A DNA stretch of 64,000 bases from JAGQWW01 sp041392845 (GCA_041392845.1 JAWKLG010000010.1:145957-209956); one strand, 5' to 3'; counted from the first letter of the stretch, positions 1 to 9,091 are shown. The notes: generated from the sequence alone by a model not told the origin. Program-made: numbers and translations.

Positions 1-787
1 TTTTAATAATAGGAAATGAATGTTCAAATATGGCAGTATTTCCGGCAATGATCTCACCACTGAAGAGGTAATCCTGGCCACCTTTAAAATCACTTACTTT
101 TCCACCTGCCTCCTGCACAAGAAATGCTCCTGCTGCCAAATCCCACGCTTGTAATGAATATTCAAAATACAAGTCAAATCTGCCACTTGCAACATATGCC
201 AAATCTACAGCAGCGGCACCCATTCTCCTCAGTCCGCGGGTATGATGCATGAAATAGTTGAAAGCTTCAAAATAGGACGATTCCATGGAAAAATCGTAGT
301 ACGGAAAACCGGTTGCAATCAGACAATTCCCAATTTCATTTGAGTTGCTCACTTTGATTTTTGTGCCATTTAAAAATGCGCCTTCACCTTTAATCGCATG
401 GTAACATTCTCCGCCTACTACCTCCAATACAATTCCCAAAATCGTCTCCCCTTTTTCTTGTAGTGCAACTGAAATGGCAAATACAGGAATGCGGTGTAAA
501 AAATTGGTGGTACCATCCAGGGGATCAATAATCCAGACCAAATCTCCTTTTTCCTTCTGAATGGTTTCCTCTTCCGTTAGGAAAACACTTCCAGGCAAAA
601 GAGCTGATAATCCTGCGACTAGTTTCTTTTCAGAAGTTTTGTCTACATAACTAACCAGACTGTTCAGACTTTTGGTTTCAATTTCTTCAGAACTTACTTT
701 CCCAAATTCCTCCTTTAAAAATTCACCGGTTTCACGAATGATCTTGATTGCCTCATTACACAAATTATTTAGTCGAACTTTTTCCAT
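1..787 (-). CDS. Inositol monophosphatase family protein (3' end cut by window edge)
   Basis: Open reading frame on the minus strand that starts at 787 and runs off the left edge, so about 262 N-terminal residues are visible. It is a metal-dependent phosphatase of the inositol monophosphatase / CysQ superfamily, expected to remove phosphate from inositol-1-phosphate or a related small phosphate ester in the cytoplasm. The sequence shows the EE pair of the first metal site (LTEEE), the signature IDPLDGTTNF that binds Mg2+, and the C-terminal WDLAAG motif with its metal-binding Asp. Its ATG overlaps the stop codon of hpt by one base (TAATG), so the two are almost certainly co-transcribed and translationally coupled. 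The substrate cannot be told from sequence; SuhB-like or CysQ-like roles remain possible. Confidence 0.9.
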   Translation of the reverse strand, partial: MEKVRLNNLCNEAIKIIRETGEFLKEEFGKVSSEEIETKSLNSLVSYVDKTSEKKLVAGLSALLPGSVFLTEEETIQKEKGDLVWIIDPLDGTTNFLHRIPVFAISVALQEKGETILGIVLEVVGGECYHAIKGEGAFLNGTKIKVSNSNEIGNCLIATGFPYYDFSMESSYFEAFNYFMHHTRGLRRMGAAAVDLAYVASGRFDLYFEYSLQAWDLAAGAFLVQEAGGKVSDFKGGQDYLFSGEIIAGNTAIFEHSFPIIK

Positions 788-1332
788 TAGTCCTCTGATT
801 TTAACTGATAAATAGCAGGTAGATTTCTGCCCAACTCGTCATAATCCATCCCGTATCCTACCACAAAAGCCTCAGGAATTTCAAATCCGATATAGTCTAT
901 TTTCAAAGGATGTTTTAAAGCATCTGGTTTAAATAAAAGTGTGCTTAAATGTAATGAAGCCGGATTTTTCTTTTCTAAATCTTTTAAAAGATAAGCCATC
1001 GTATTCCCCGAATCAATGATGTCTTCTAAGATGACCACATGCCTTCCGGAAATATCGGTGTTGAGCCCCAGCACCGATTTTACTTGTCCTGTAGTTTGAG
1101 TCCCTTCGTAAGATGATACCCTGATGAAAACCAATTCGCAATCTCCTTTGAAGTGTTTGAGTAAATCAGCTGCAAAAGCATAAGCTCCTATTAAGACCGC
1201 TATGAAAATAGGCTTTTTGCCTTCAAAATCCTTACTCATCTCTGCTCCAAGACTGGCAATTCGATGTTCAATTTCTTCGGGTGAAATAAAGGGTTCAAAC
1301 TCCAAATCTTTAAGCCTGATGCTTTGTTTCAT
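787..1332 (-). CDS. hpt: Hypoxanthine phosphoribosyltransferase
   Basis: Purine salvage enzyme that joins hypoxanthine (and usually guanine) to PRPP to give IMP or GMP in the cytoplasm. The 181-residue length is normal for the bacterial family. The PRPP-binding loop VVILEDIIDSGNTM lies at residues 99-112, with the two acidic residues followed by the DSGNT phosphate loop, and the mobile catalytic loop RVSSYEGTQTTG is at 71-82. The C-terminal FVVGYGMDYDELGRNLP matches the conserved end of HPRT. It is the first gene of a two-gene unit with the inositol monophosphatase gene, whose start codon overlaps its stop. The gene diverges from the glutaryl-CoA dehydrogenase gene across about 240 bases of AT-rich DNA. 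Confidence 0.95.
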   Translation of the reverse strand: MKQSIRLKDLEFEPFISPEEIEHRIASLGAEMSKDFEGKKPIFIAVLIGAYAFAADLLKHFKGDCELVFIRVSSYEGTQTTGQVKSVLGLNTDISGRHVVILEDIIDSGNTMAYLLKDLEKKNPASLHLSTLLFKPDALKHPLKIDYIGFEIPEAFVVGYGMDYDELGRNLPAIYQLKSED

Positions 1333-1509
1333 AATTATTAAACTTCTTTTTGCAAAAAAAGGAAATCAAGCGAACGAAACTAAGAAATGAACGTAATAAA
1401 TAACTGGAATGGGTGTAATGTCATCGTTAAAGAGTAATAATGGACAAAAATTCCCTCGTTTGGTCAAATTTGTCATCTACTCCCACCTATGATAGAATAA
1501 TTAAATACC

Positions 1510-1517
1510 TATTTTTG
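1510..1517 (+). promoter_or_regulatory. Putative -7 promoter element for gcdH
   Basis: TATTTTTG matches the Bacteroidota -7 consensus TAnnTTTG exactly and lies about 50 bases upstream of the gcdH start. No convincing TTG box was found at the usual 19 to 23 base spacing, so only half of the promoter is supported. Confidence 0.4.
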
Positions 1518-1569
1518 CAGCCAATATTTTAAAACAAAGCCTAACCAAAAAACAAAAAAAATACGTTTT

Positions 1570-2790
1570 ATGTCAGATATGAATACAGCACCAGCTGCAG
1601 GCGAGAAAAAAGCAAATGTCGATAAGTTTCAGGCGCATGATTATTACCTGATGGATGAGTTGTTGACTGAAGAGCACAAGCTGGCAAGAGAAGCAGTTAG
1701 AGAATGGGTGAAACAGGAAGTTTCTCCAATCATCGAAGATTATGCTAACAGAGCTGCTTGCCCGACTCACCTATTCAAAGGACTTGCAGAAATTGGAGCC
1801 TTCGGTCCAAGTTTGCCTGCTGAATATGGTTGCGGTGGAATGGATGAGATTGCCTACGGAATCATCATGCAGGAATTGGAAAGAGGAGATTCCGGAATTC
1901 GTTCCATGGCCTCTGTACAAGGTTCCCTTGTGATGTATCCAATTTATAAATTTGGTACAGAAGAACAAAAAAGAAAATACCTACCCAAACTGGCCAATGG
2001 AGAATTGATTGGTTGTTTTGGATTAACGGAACCAGACCATGGTAGTAACCCTGCCGGAATGGTTACCAATATCAAAGACGATGGAGACCACGTCATTTTA
2101 AATGGTGCCAAAATGTGGATCACCAACTCTCCGGTAGCCGATATTGCAGTAGTTTGGGCAAAGGATGAAGAAGGAGTTATCCGCGGAATGATCGTAGAAA
2201 AGGACATGAAAGGATTTTCTGCTCCTGAAATTCATGGTAAATGGTCTTTGAGAGCTTCCGTTACCGGAGAATTGGTTTTTGAAGATGTAAGAGTGCCAAA
2301 ATCAAATATGTTTCCTGATATCCGCGGTCTGAAAGGACCATTGACTTGTTTGTCAAAAGCAAGATATGGAATTGCATGGGGAGCTATTGGAGCAGCAATG
2401 GATTGTTACGATTCGGCCTTGAGGTATTCTCAGGAAAGAGAACAGTTTGGAAAACCATTGGGTCAGTTTCAGTTAACACAAAAGAAATTGGCTGAGATGA
2501 TTACCGAAATTACCAAAGCGCAAATGCTAACCTGGAGATTGGGTACGCTGGCCAACGAAGGAAGAGCTACACCTGCTCAAATCAGTATGGCAAAAAGAAA
2601 CAATGTGGCCATGGCATTGGAAATTGCTCGTGAAGCAAGACAAATGCATGGTGGAATGGGAATTACAGGCGAATATCCAATCATGAGACATATGATGAAC
2701 CTGGAATCTGTAGTTACCTATGAAGGTACTCACGACATCCATTTATTGATAACTGGAATGGACGTGACAGGATTCAATGCATTCAATTAA
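1570..2790 (+). CDS. gcdH: Glutaryl-CoA dehydrogenase (acyl-CoA dehydrogenase family)
   Basis: FAD enzyme that oxidises and decarboxylates glutaryl-CoA to crotonyl-CoA in lysine and tryptophan breakdown. The 406-residue protein has the usual three parts: N-terminal helical domain, middle beta domain with the FAD-binding CFGLTEPDHGSNP and MWITNSP motifs, and C-terminal helical domain with REQFGKPLGQFQ and RQMHGGMGITGEYP. The C-terminal YEGTHDIHLLI places the catalytic base at Glu385; this YEGTHDIH block and the N-terminal SVQGSLVMYPIY are typical of glutaryl-CoA dehydrogenases rather than short-chain acyl-CoA dehydrogenases. The first 25 residues are low complexity and may not be conserved. 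A strong hairpin follows the gene, so it looks monocistronic. A general acyl-CoA dehydrogenase is the alternative call. Confidence 0.88.
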   Translation: MSDMNTAPAAGEKKANVDKFQAHDYYLMDELLTEEHKLAREAVREWVKQEVSPIIEDYANRAACPTHLFKGLAEIGAFGPSLPAEYGCGGMDEIAYGIIMQELERGDSGIRSMASVQGSLVMYPIYKFGTEEQKRKYLPKLANGELIGCFGLTEPDHGSNPAGMVTNIKDDGDHVILNGAKMWITNSPVADIAVVWAKDEEGVIRGMIVEKDMKGFSAPEIHGKWSLRASVTGELVFEDVRVPKSNMFPDIRGLKGPLTCLSKARYGIAWGAIGAAMDCYDSALRYSQEREQFGKPLGQFQLTQKKLAEMITEITKAQMLTWRLGTLANEGRATPAQISMAKRNNVAMALEIAREARQMHGGMGITGEYPIMRHMMNLESVVTYEGTHDIHLLITGMDVTGFNAFN

Positions 2791-2806
2791 TTTGTGAAGA
2801 CGGGCA

Positions 2807-2841
2807 GGCGGAAAAGGGAATTGTGACCATCCTTTTCCGCC
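2807..2841 (+). terminator. Strong hairpin between gcdH and the ompA-like gene
   Basis: An 11-base perfect inverted repeat (GGCGGAAAAGG at 2807-2817 and its complement at 2831-2841) encloses a 13-base loop just after the gcdH stop. Flanking bases (GTGA and TCAC) extend the pairing imperfectly. There is no real T-run, so it is either a weak terminator or an mRNA 3'-end stabiliser. Confidence 0.55.
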
Positions 2842-2963
2842 AGTCGTCACAAAATCATAATATTACTATAAAACCGGGCTGTTTGTAAAACTATTTGCCG
2901 GATTTACTGCGTTATTGTGAAGAATTCATCGCTTTTGCGATTCTAAAAATAAAACCGAACAGA

Positions 2964-4097
2964 ATGTTTAAGGATTTTTCCTTACCAATTTTCTTTTTAT
3001 TCCTTGTTTTGGGTTTGAATGCTCAGACTTCTTTACCTGATACAATCAGGTTGAACAATCCTTCATTTGAAGATTATCCCAAAAACAGTACTTGTCCTAA
3101 AGGTTGGTTGGATTGTGGTTTTGAAGGTGAAACTCCGCCTGATGTACAGCCAGGAGGTGGATTTGAGGTAAATAAACAAGCTTTCCATGGTGGAACTTAT
3201 CTTGGATTGGTAGTACGCGATAATGATACATGGGAAGCAGTAGCTCAAAGAATGAGCAGACCCATGAAAAGAGGAAAATGTTATGAATTCAACATTTATT
3301 TAAGTCGATCAGAAATTTACCAGAGCCTTAGTAAGGAAACCAACCAACCAGCAAATTATGTTACCCCAGCTGTTTTTAGAATTTGGGCAGGAAATACCTA
3401 TTGTGAAAGAAGGGAATTGTTGGGGGAAACTAGCAGGGTAATTAATACCCGTTGGTTGGAATACAAATTTAGATTTGAACCTTCTGACTTTTATACTTAC
3501 ATCACTTTTGAAGCTTATTATAAAACGCCAACTTTATTTCCATACAATGGAAATGTGTTGGTTGACAATGCTTCCTATATTGTTGAAGTTCCATGCGACC
3601 AGCCTGTCGAAGAAGAGGAAGTTGCAGATAATTCCAAACAGGATCCCGTTGCGCCACCTCCTTCCAAACCTGAACCAACCGTAAAAAAAGAAGACCAGCC
3701 CAAACCTCAGATTTTGAAAAATCTGGAGGCAGATAAAATCAAAGAAGGCCAGGTTATACGGATTGAAAAATTGAACTTTAAGGCAGACTCTTACCAGATT
3801 ACAGACGATTCTCATGAGGTTTTGGAGGAATTGTACACCTTTATGTCTTATAATCCAGCTGTAATTGTCGAACTTGGAGGCCATACCAATACCATTCCTC
3901 CAGATAGTTATTGCGACAAACTTTCTACCGAGCGAGCCAAAGCTGTAGCAGAGTTTCTCCATGATAAAGGTATTCCTTGGGAACGACTTCAATACAAAGG
4001 ATATGGCAAACGCCAGCCTCTTACCAAAGACACTTCTCAGGAAGGGAGAAAAATCAACCAAAGAGTTGAAGTCAAGATTTTGAGCTTGAACGGTTGA
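2964..4097 (+). CDS. OmpA-family outer membrane protein with N-terminal jelly-roll-like domain
   Basis: Secreted envelope protein of 377 residues. The ATG at 2964 is chosen because it begins a clear signal peptide (MFKDFSLPIFFLFLVLGLNA, cleavage before QTS); an upstream TTG in frame at 2895 adds only non-signal sequence. Residues about 25-215 look like a carbohydrate-binding-module-like domain (NPSFEDYP, PGGGFEV, GTYLGLVVRD), followed by a Pro/Glu/Lys-rich linker of about 50 residues. The C-terminal OmpA domain (about 270-375) carries the peptidoglycan-binding GGHTNT and LSTERAKAVAEFL motifs and the RVEVKI end. It probably anchors the outer membrane to the cell wall. There is no beta-barrel, so it is not a porin. 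Domain names for the N-terminal part are inferred from pattern only. Confidence 0.85.
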   Translation: MFKDFSLPIFFLFLVLGLNAQTSLPDTIRLNNPSFEDYPKNSTCPKGWLDCGFEGETPPDVQPGGGFEVNKQAFHGGTYLGLVVRDNDTWEAVAQRMSRPMKRGKCYEFNIYLSRSEIYQSLSKETNQPANYVTPAVFRIWAGNTYCERRELLGETSRVINTRWLEYKFRFEPSDFYTYITFEAYYKTPTLFPYNGNVLVDNASYIVEVPCDQPVEEEEVADNSKQDPVAPPPSKPEPTVKKEDQPKPQILKNLEADKIKEGQVIRIEKLNFKADSYQITDDSHEVLEELYTFMSYNPAVIVELGGHTNTIPPDSYCDKLSTERAKAVAEFLHDKGIPWERLQYKGYGKRQPLTKDTSQEGRKINQRVEVKILSLNG

Positions 4098-4185
4098 TGA
4101 AAAATTTACGGTTTAGGAATTCTATTTTAAGGTAGGGTAATTTGTAAATTGCCCCATAAACTTTATTCTTCCTAAAACCAAAAGA

Positions 4186-6321
4186 ATGTCCCTTTACAGT
4201 GCTGCTGATCAGAAGGAATTGACCGAATTGTCAAAGAACCTTTTGAAAGACAATTTCTCTTCAAAAAATTATGACCCTCAGAAATTATTGGATGACTTAA
4301 AAAGGGTCCTGGTTTTTCATGAATGGCGGTATTATATCAAAAATGATCCCTTCATTTCTGATTTCGAATACGATCAGCTTTACAAAAGACTGGAAGCTAT
4401 AGAGCAGGAACACCCTGAATGGATCAAACCTGATTCACCAACCCAAAGGGTTTCCAACGATCTTACCCAAACCTTTGAGTCTGTTGCGCACCTTACCCCC
4501 ATGTTGTCGCTCGACAATTCCTACAATGCGGAAGATTTAAAAGATTTTGATGAGCAGGTAAAAAAGTTGGCCTTGATCGATATGGAAGCAGATGTAGAGT
4601 ATGTGGTGGAGCCAAAATTCGATGGAGGAAGTATTGCCCTGGTGTATGAAGATGATCATCTCGTTCGCGCTGCTACTCGAGGAAATGGAGTGATGGGAGA
4701 AGAAATTACAGCCAATGCGCGGGTTATCCGTACCGTTCCATTGAAGGCCGATTTTTCAAAATATGGTATAAAAAAGGCAGAATTGAGAGGGGAAGTCCTT
4801 ATTAGAAAGGATATTTTTAAAAAAATGAACGACAAGCGACAGGAAGAAGGGCTGGAGCTTTTTGCCAATCCTCGAAATACAGCAGCCGGAGGACTTAGAA
4901 TGAAAGATCCTAAGGAAGCGTCTCAAAGAGGATTGGAAGCTTTTGTTTATACACTAGGATTTGGAGAAGACGAAAACGGCAATGATGTGCTTTCTACTTT
5001 TCCTACCCATGAAAAAAGTATGCGCCTGCTTGGAGATCTTGGATTTTTAGTGCCAGGTGAAGCTCATAAAGTTTGTAAAAACATCCAGGAGGTAATTGAA
5101 TTCTGTCAAGCCTGGGAAGAAAGAAGAGAATCATATGAATACGAAATAGATGGGATGGTAATCAAAGTCAACGATCGTGTGATTCAGGATCGTGCCGGTT
5201 TTACCAGCCACCATCCAAGGTGGGCCATTGCTTTCAAATTTAAGGCAAAACAAGGAACTACCAAGTTGTTGAACGTTGAATATCAGGTAGGGAAAGTAGG
5301 TTCGATTACACCAGTTGCTAAAGTGGAACCGGTTGCTCTTGCAGGTGTTACCATCTCTTCCATTTCCCTGCATAATGAAGACTTTATCAAAGAAAAGGAT
5401 ATTCGATTAGGCGATACGGTGCTTGTTGAAAGAGCCGGTGATGTGATTCCTTACATCGTTAAACCAATGGCAGAATTGCGTGATGGTTCAGAGCAGGAAA
5501 TCCAATTCCCAAGCAATTGTCCGGTTTGTAATACAGAATTGGTAAAACCGGAAGGAGAAGCAGCCTGGCGTTGTGTCAATTATGATTGTGAAGCTCAGGT
5601 TAAACAAAGACTTATACACCATGTCAGCAAGGATGCGATGGACATTGACGGACTGGGTAGAAGTATGATTGAGCGCTTTTTTGAACTGGGAATGATAGAC
5701 AGCCTGGCTGATATTTATCGTTTGGATTATGATAAAATAATGGAACTGGAAGGATTTGGTTCCAAATCTGCCGAGAATCTCAGGGCCTCTATTGAAAAAG
5801 CAAAACATCAACCTGTTTATAGATTTTTGTACAGTTTGAGTATACATCATTTGGGTAAAAAAGTATCTCAACTTTTAGCCGCACAAATCAACCATGTGCT
5901 GGATTTGAAAGATTGGACCTTGGAGCAATTCACAGATATCAAAGATGTGGGTCCGACGGTTGCTGAAAATGTAATGGCATTTTTTCATAATGAAAATAAT
6001 ATCCATCTGCTGGAGGAAATGGAATCATTGGGAGTCAATATGACACAAACAGAGGATGACAAACCCAAAGCGCTTAATTCGGATGGACCCTTATTTGGAA
6101 AGACTATTTTATTTACCGGTACGCTTTTAAAAATGGGAAGAAAGGAAGCGCAGGAAAAAGCAGTGTCAGCCGGGGCCAAAAACCTCAGTAGTGTGAGCAG
6201 TAATTTAGACATCCTGGTGGTCGGTGAAAAAGCAGGTTCCAAATTGAAAAAGGCTCAGGCACTTGGTACCGTGACTATTTATACAGAAGACGAATTTTTA
6301 GAAATAATTACCGGGAACTAG
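4186..6321 (+). CDS. ligA: NAD-dependent DNA ligase LigA
   Basis: Seals nicks between Okazaki fragments and in repair, using NAD+. At 711 residues it is a little longer than the usual 670, because of an N-terminal extension of about 30 residues. The adenylated lysine is Lys144 in VEPKFDGGSIAL; other nucleotidyltransferase motifs (RGEVLIRK, ANPRNTAAGGLR, DGMVIKV) follow. The OB fold comes next, then a four-cysteine zinc finger (Cys445, Cys448, Cys463, Cys468), helix-hairpin-helix repeats (DIDGLGRSMIERF, LEGFGSKSAENL, DVGPTVAENV), and a C-terminal BRCT domain beginning near GPLFGKTILFTG. It stops one base short of the convergent stop of the next gene, so the two transcripts must overlap at their 3' ends. 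Confidence 0.97.
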   Translation: MSLYSAADQKELTELSKNLLKDNFSSKNYDPQKLLDDLKRVLVFHEWRYYIKNDPFISDFEYDQLYKRLEAIEQEHPEWIKPDSPTQRVSNDLTQTFESVAHLTPMLSLDNSYNAEDLKDFDEQVKKLALIDMEADVEYVVEPKFDGGSIALVYEDDHLVRAATRGNGVMGEEITANARVIRTVPLKADFSKYGIKKAELRGEVLIRKDIFKKMNDKRQEEGLELFANPRNTAAGGLRMKDPKEASQRGLEAFVYTLGFGEDENGNDVLSTFPTHEKSMRLLGDLGFLVPGEAHKVCKNIQEVIEFCQAWEERRESYEYEIDGMVIKVNDRVIQDRAGFTSHHPRWAIAFKFKAKQGTTKLLNVEYQVGKVGSITPVAKVEPVALAGVTISSISLHNEDFIKEKDIRLGDTVLVERAGDVIPYIVKPMAELRDGSEQEIQFPSNCPVCNTELVKPEGEAAWRCVNYDCEAQVKQRLIHHVSKDAMDIDGLGRSMIERFFELGMIDSLADIYRLDYDKIMELEGFGSKSAENLRASIEKAKHQPVYRFLYSLSIHHLGKKVSQLLAAQINHVLDLKDWTLEQFTDIKDVGPTVAENVMAFFHNENNIHLLEEMESLGVNMTQTEDDKPKALNSDGPLFGKTILFTGTLLKMGRKEAQEKAVSAGAKNLSSVSSNLDILVVGEKAGSKLKKAQALGTVTIYTEDEFLEIITGN

Positions 6322-6322
6322 T

Positions 6323-7834
6323 TTATCTTATCTTTTTTAAAATGATCTCCCAAAGTTTTTCATAACGGATAACCTCCAGTTCTGAAATCAGACCTCTGTA
6401 AATGAAAGGTGTTTCTTTCAAACGTTGAATGTATTTTTCATAATTGGAAAGTGCATCTTCCTGGAATTCTGCCTTCACAACTGCCTGTAATAATCTGATA
6501 AACTGAATTACGCGGTAGTTCTCTTCTTTTTTCAATTGTCTATTGGCATAATTCTTCAATCGATCCACCCTTTCAGGAACCTCTGAATATTGTTTTTTGT
6601 CTATCAGGAATAATACCTGAGCAATCAACATCAGAATATTCAGGTTTCTTTGATCTCTTGGATAAAGTAGATTGTCCGTCAGGAATTTTTGAACCTTGAA
6701 TGGACGCTTCACCTGTTTTATTAGAATAGGATTGTTTTTTCCTTCACTTTCTACAATGAAACTGATGTAAGTCTCATAGACCTTCCATCTTTCACGTTCA
6801 TCACCGCTAAGTTTTTTAAACTTTTGTTGACCAATTGCACGGTTAAATACTGCAAGTGCATTGATGTAGTTGTCAGAATGCATGGCCAGAAGGAAGTAAT
6901 ATTCCATGAAGGTAAACCAGGTGTCACTGGCGGTTGGAAAACTTCCCAGACATTTTTCAGCATTGTTTTTACCGTTTTTGAAATCTTCCAGATGCAGATA
7001 AGCCGACATTTTCATTAATTGAAAAGTAGCCAATCTTTCATCTTGATAATATTGGGGATGGTCTTCGATGTATTGCTCGGCGCGATTGCATACTTCCAAT
7101 ACTGCTTCAAAATCCCTCGCCATTTCATATCGATAGGCCCAGACCAAAAACATATTGTAGAAAATAACGGGTGACTCAAAGTTTTCAGAGAGGCTCACCA
7201 GTGAATCGCTGAATCCCTGAATTCTTTCTTCCATTTCCATGAGTTCAGGCAATGGTTTGAAGTAGTTGATCTTCACACGCTGCAATAATTCTTCCGACTG
7301 GATTTCAGCGTCCAATATCCCACTATAGGTTTTTATGTATTGATCATAGGTTTCAAATTCGGTTTCATCACCTAAATCTGCTGCAAATTCTCTTAGGATT
7401 CGGGAGCAGTTTACAATTACGTCAGCAAATTTGTATTTTAATGCGGTGGTTAAAATAGACCTTGCCAAAGCACTCGCTGTATTTAGTGCTCCATTGGATA
7501 AAAGAATCTTTACAAGGGTCCAATCTTTGTTACAAGAAAAATAGGCACGGTCATAATTGGAGGCCGATGGTCTGTTTACATCTAAAAAGAAGAGGGTATT
7601 TAATAGTCTTTTTCGAAACCTTGACTTTAATTGTCGGTATTTATCATCGGTAGGAGAAGTTCCATATAGAAAACTTGAAGCGTCACGGTCGTTTTTAAAT
7701 TTACCCGCCATGAGTGCTTCATAGAACTCATTGAATTTACTGTTTTTCTGTTTTAGTGCATTGTCATCAAAAATTTCTATTTTTCTAACTTTCTTTTTGG
7801 TGACAATTTTTGAAATCTCAATTAGGTGTTTCAT
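6323..7834 (-). CDS. Uncharacterised 503-residue helical-repeat protein
   Basis: Not recognised as a named family. The protein is 503 residues, has no signal peptide or membrane segment, and is almost entirely alpha-helical in appearance, with stretches resembling degenerate TPR units in the middle (FAVLEVCNRAEQYIEDH-like patterns around 240-340). The basic N-terminus (IVTKKKVRKIEIF) and a following segment with DDKYRQLKSRFRKRLLNTLFF suggest a nucleic-acid or protein-binding head. It is transcribed alone on the minus strand, convergent with ligA, with a one-base gap between the two stop codons. Similar lone helical proteins are common in Saprospiria-type genomes, but function is unknown; a cytoplasmic scaffold role is only a guess. 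Confidence 0.8.
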   Translation of the reverse strand: MKHLIEISKIVTKKKVRKIEIFDDNALKQKNSKFNEFYEALMAGKFKNDRDASSFLYGTSPTDDKYRQLKSRFRKRLLNTLFFLDVNRPSASNYDRAYFSCNKDWTLVKILLSNGALNTASALARSILTTALKYKFADVIVNCSRILREFAADLGDETEFETYDQYIKTYSGILDAEIQSEELLQRVKINYFKPLPELMEMEERIQGFSDSLVSLSENFESPVIFYNMFLVWAYRYEMARDFEAVLEVCNRAEQYIEDHPQYYQDERLATFQLMKMSAYLHLEDFKNGKNNAEKCLGSFPTASDTWFTFMEYYFLLAMHSDNYINALAVFNRAIGQQKFKKLSGDERERWKVYETYISFIVESEGKNNPILIKQVKRPFKVQKFLTDNLLYPRDQRNLNILMLIAQVLFLIDKKQYSEVPERVDRLKNYANRQLKKEENYRVIQFIRLLQAVVKAEFQEDALSNYEKYIQRLKETPFIYRGLISELEVIRYEKLWEIILKKIR

Positions 7835-8089
7835 CGGCTAATTAGTGAGGTAGTTTTAACAGGATTTGTACTTTGCAATGTCACAAATAAATAAATAGGG
7901 TGCAACAAATATATCCTTTTATAATTTACGAAGGCAGGATTATTTGAGACGTGTTATCGATATATTGCATTAAACGGTTAAAAATGTGACGTGAGCGTAT
8001 TTTTTAAATTTTAAATACAAAATAGGTTTTTAATTTCATCCTAAATAATCACACAATTTTTTTTAAAAAAAATGTGACAAACCAAAATT

Positions 8090-8815
8090 ATGAAGCGCAT
8101 TTTCTACTTATGTTCTTTCCTATTCATTTTTGTTTTTTCCTCCGAAGGGCAAACCGGATTTCAGGTATTGATAACTGCTTTTGATCAGGAAGTTCCGCCA
8201 GGCTACTTCAAGGAACTTGGAAAAATCAGTATCAAAAAAGATCAAAATGGATTAAATCATATCTATCTGGCTGAAACTTTTGCAAATAGAGAGGAAGCAG
8301 CAACTGCCGCTAAACAAGCCAAAATGAAAGGATTTCAATTCGCCAGGGTAGTTGATTGGCAGGCAGTAAAAGAAATGTGTTCTGCAGGTTGTAGGGAACC
8401 TCTATATGTGGAAAATCTCTTCTTCGATTTTGACCGATACAACCTTCGTCAAAAATCAAAATCTGACCTTCAAGACTTGGCAGCACTTCTTACAAGCCAA
8501 CCTTCGTACAGAGTAATCCTAATGGCTCACACTGATGCTAAAGGCAGCAATGAATACAATATTCAATTGTCTCAAAATCGCGCAAAAAGTGCAAAAGATT
8601 ACCTTATTGGAATCGGGATAGATGAAGACCGGATCGAAACCGGCTATTCCGGAGAAACCCAACCCATCGCTGTAAACCAAATGGGCAATGGTACCGATGC
8701 TCCCCAGGGTCGCCAATTCAACCGCCGCGTAGAAATCACCGTTTTGGATGGTGATGGTAAAGTAGTCCCAAATCTAGTGGAACCTATCAGGGTACCGGAA
8801 AAGCTGAAGTTGTAG
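8090..8815 (+). CDS. OmpA-family protein with small N-terminal SPOR-like domain
   Basis: Exported protein of 241 residues with a signal peptide of about 20 residues ending near EGQ. Residues about 22-100 (GFQVLITAFDQEV, HIYLAETFANREEAATAAKQAKMKGFQFARVVDW) have the beta-alpha-beta pattern and wording typical of SPOR-like peptidoglycan-binding domains. The C-terminal OmpA domain (about 107-230) shows ENLFFDFDRYNLR, AHTDAKGSNEYN, LSQNRAKSAKDYL and FNRRVEITV, the canonical diaminopimelate-binding arrangement. It is therefore a periplasm-facing, probably lipid-independent outer-membrane-to-wall tether. The gene stands alone after 255 bases of AT-rich DNA. A heptanucleotide repeat array begins five bases after the stop codon. 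The SPOR assignment is weaker than the OmpA assignment. Confidence 0.85.
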   Translation: MKRIFYLCSFLFIFVFSSEGQTGFQVLITAFDQEVPPGYFKELGKISIKKDQNGLNHIYLAETFANREEAATAAKQAKMKGFQFARVVDWQAVKEMCSAGCREPLYVENLFFDFDRYNLRQKSKSDLQDLAALLTSQPSYRVILMAHTDAKGSNEYNIQLSQNRAKSAKDYLIGIGIDEDRIETGYSGETQPIAVNQMGNGTDAPQGRQFNRRVEITVLDGDGKVVPNLVEPIRVPEKLKL

Positions 8816-8820
8816 GATAA

Positions 8821-8877
8821 GGTCTTTGGCAGTTGGTCTTTGGTCTTTGGGGCGGCTGCGCCTTTTGGTCTTTGGTA
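8821..8877 (+). repeat. Heptanucleotide array (GGTCTTT family) after ompA-like gene
   Basis: Starting five bases after the stop codon, the sequence reads in strict 7-base steps: GGTCTTT, GGCAGTT, GGTCTTT, GGTCTTT, then degrades and picks up GGTCTTT again near 8867. The same GGTCTTT and GGCARTT words follow kdsD at 27901. The array is in the sense of the upstream gene. Confidence 0.85.
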
Positions 8878-8892
8878 GAAAAAATCAGTTTG

Positions 8893-8920
8893 GTGGAGCC
8901 GCCAAGCGTGGCGTCTCTAC
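8893..8920. repeat. Imperfect palindromic repeat (GTAGAGACGCCA-type)
   Basis: GTGGAGCCGCCA and TGGCGTCTCTAC flank a four-base loop; 10 of 12 positions pair. The right arm matches GGCGTCTCTAC, a palindromic intergenic word that recurs in many Bacteroidota and cyanobacterial genomes by general experience. It lies between two heptamer arrays in the space between two convergent genes. Confidence 0.5.
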
Positions 8921-9015
8921 TAAAGTGAAATGAACGAATCTGAATCTGAAGAATTGTTGATAAAACATTCAGAAAAATCAACAAAATGATGCATAACTAA
9001 CTGAAAACCAATACA

Positions 9016-9091
9016 CTAAAGACTAAAGACCAAAGACCACCAGCACCCAGCACCCAGTACCCAGCACCTAGTCCCTAGTCCCCAGTCCCTA
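9016..9091 (-). repeat. Composite heptanucleotide array overlapping the nadK stop codon
   Basis: Read in the nadK sense, the stop codon TAG is part of the first unit CTAGGGA; about seven CTRGGNR units follow (9040-9092), then three GGTCTTT-type units (9016-9039). Two different 7-base families are therefore joined in one array and both are in the sense of the gene they follow. Confidence 0.85.

Noticed and set aside
3534..4061. Antisense open frame of 175 codons inside the ompA-like gene
   Set aside because: Lies opposite a well-supported OmpA domain, begins without a plausible leader and has unnatural composition; a shadow frame.
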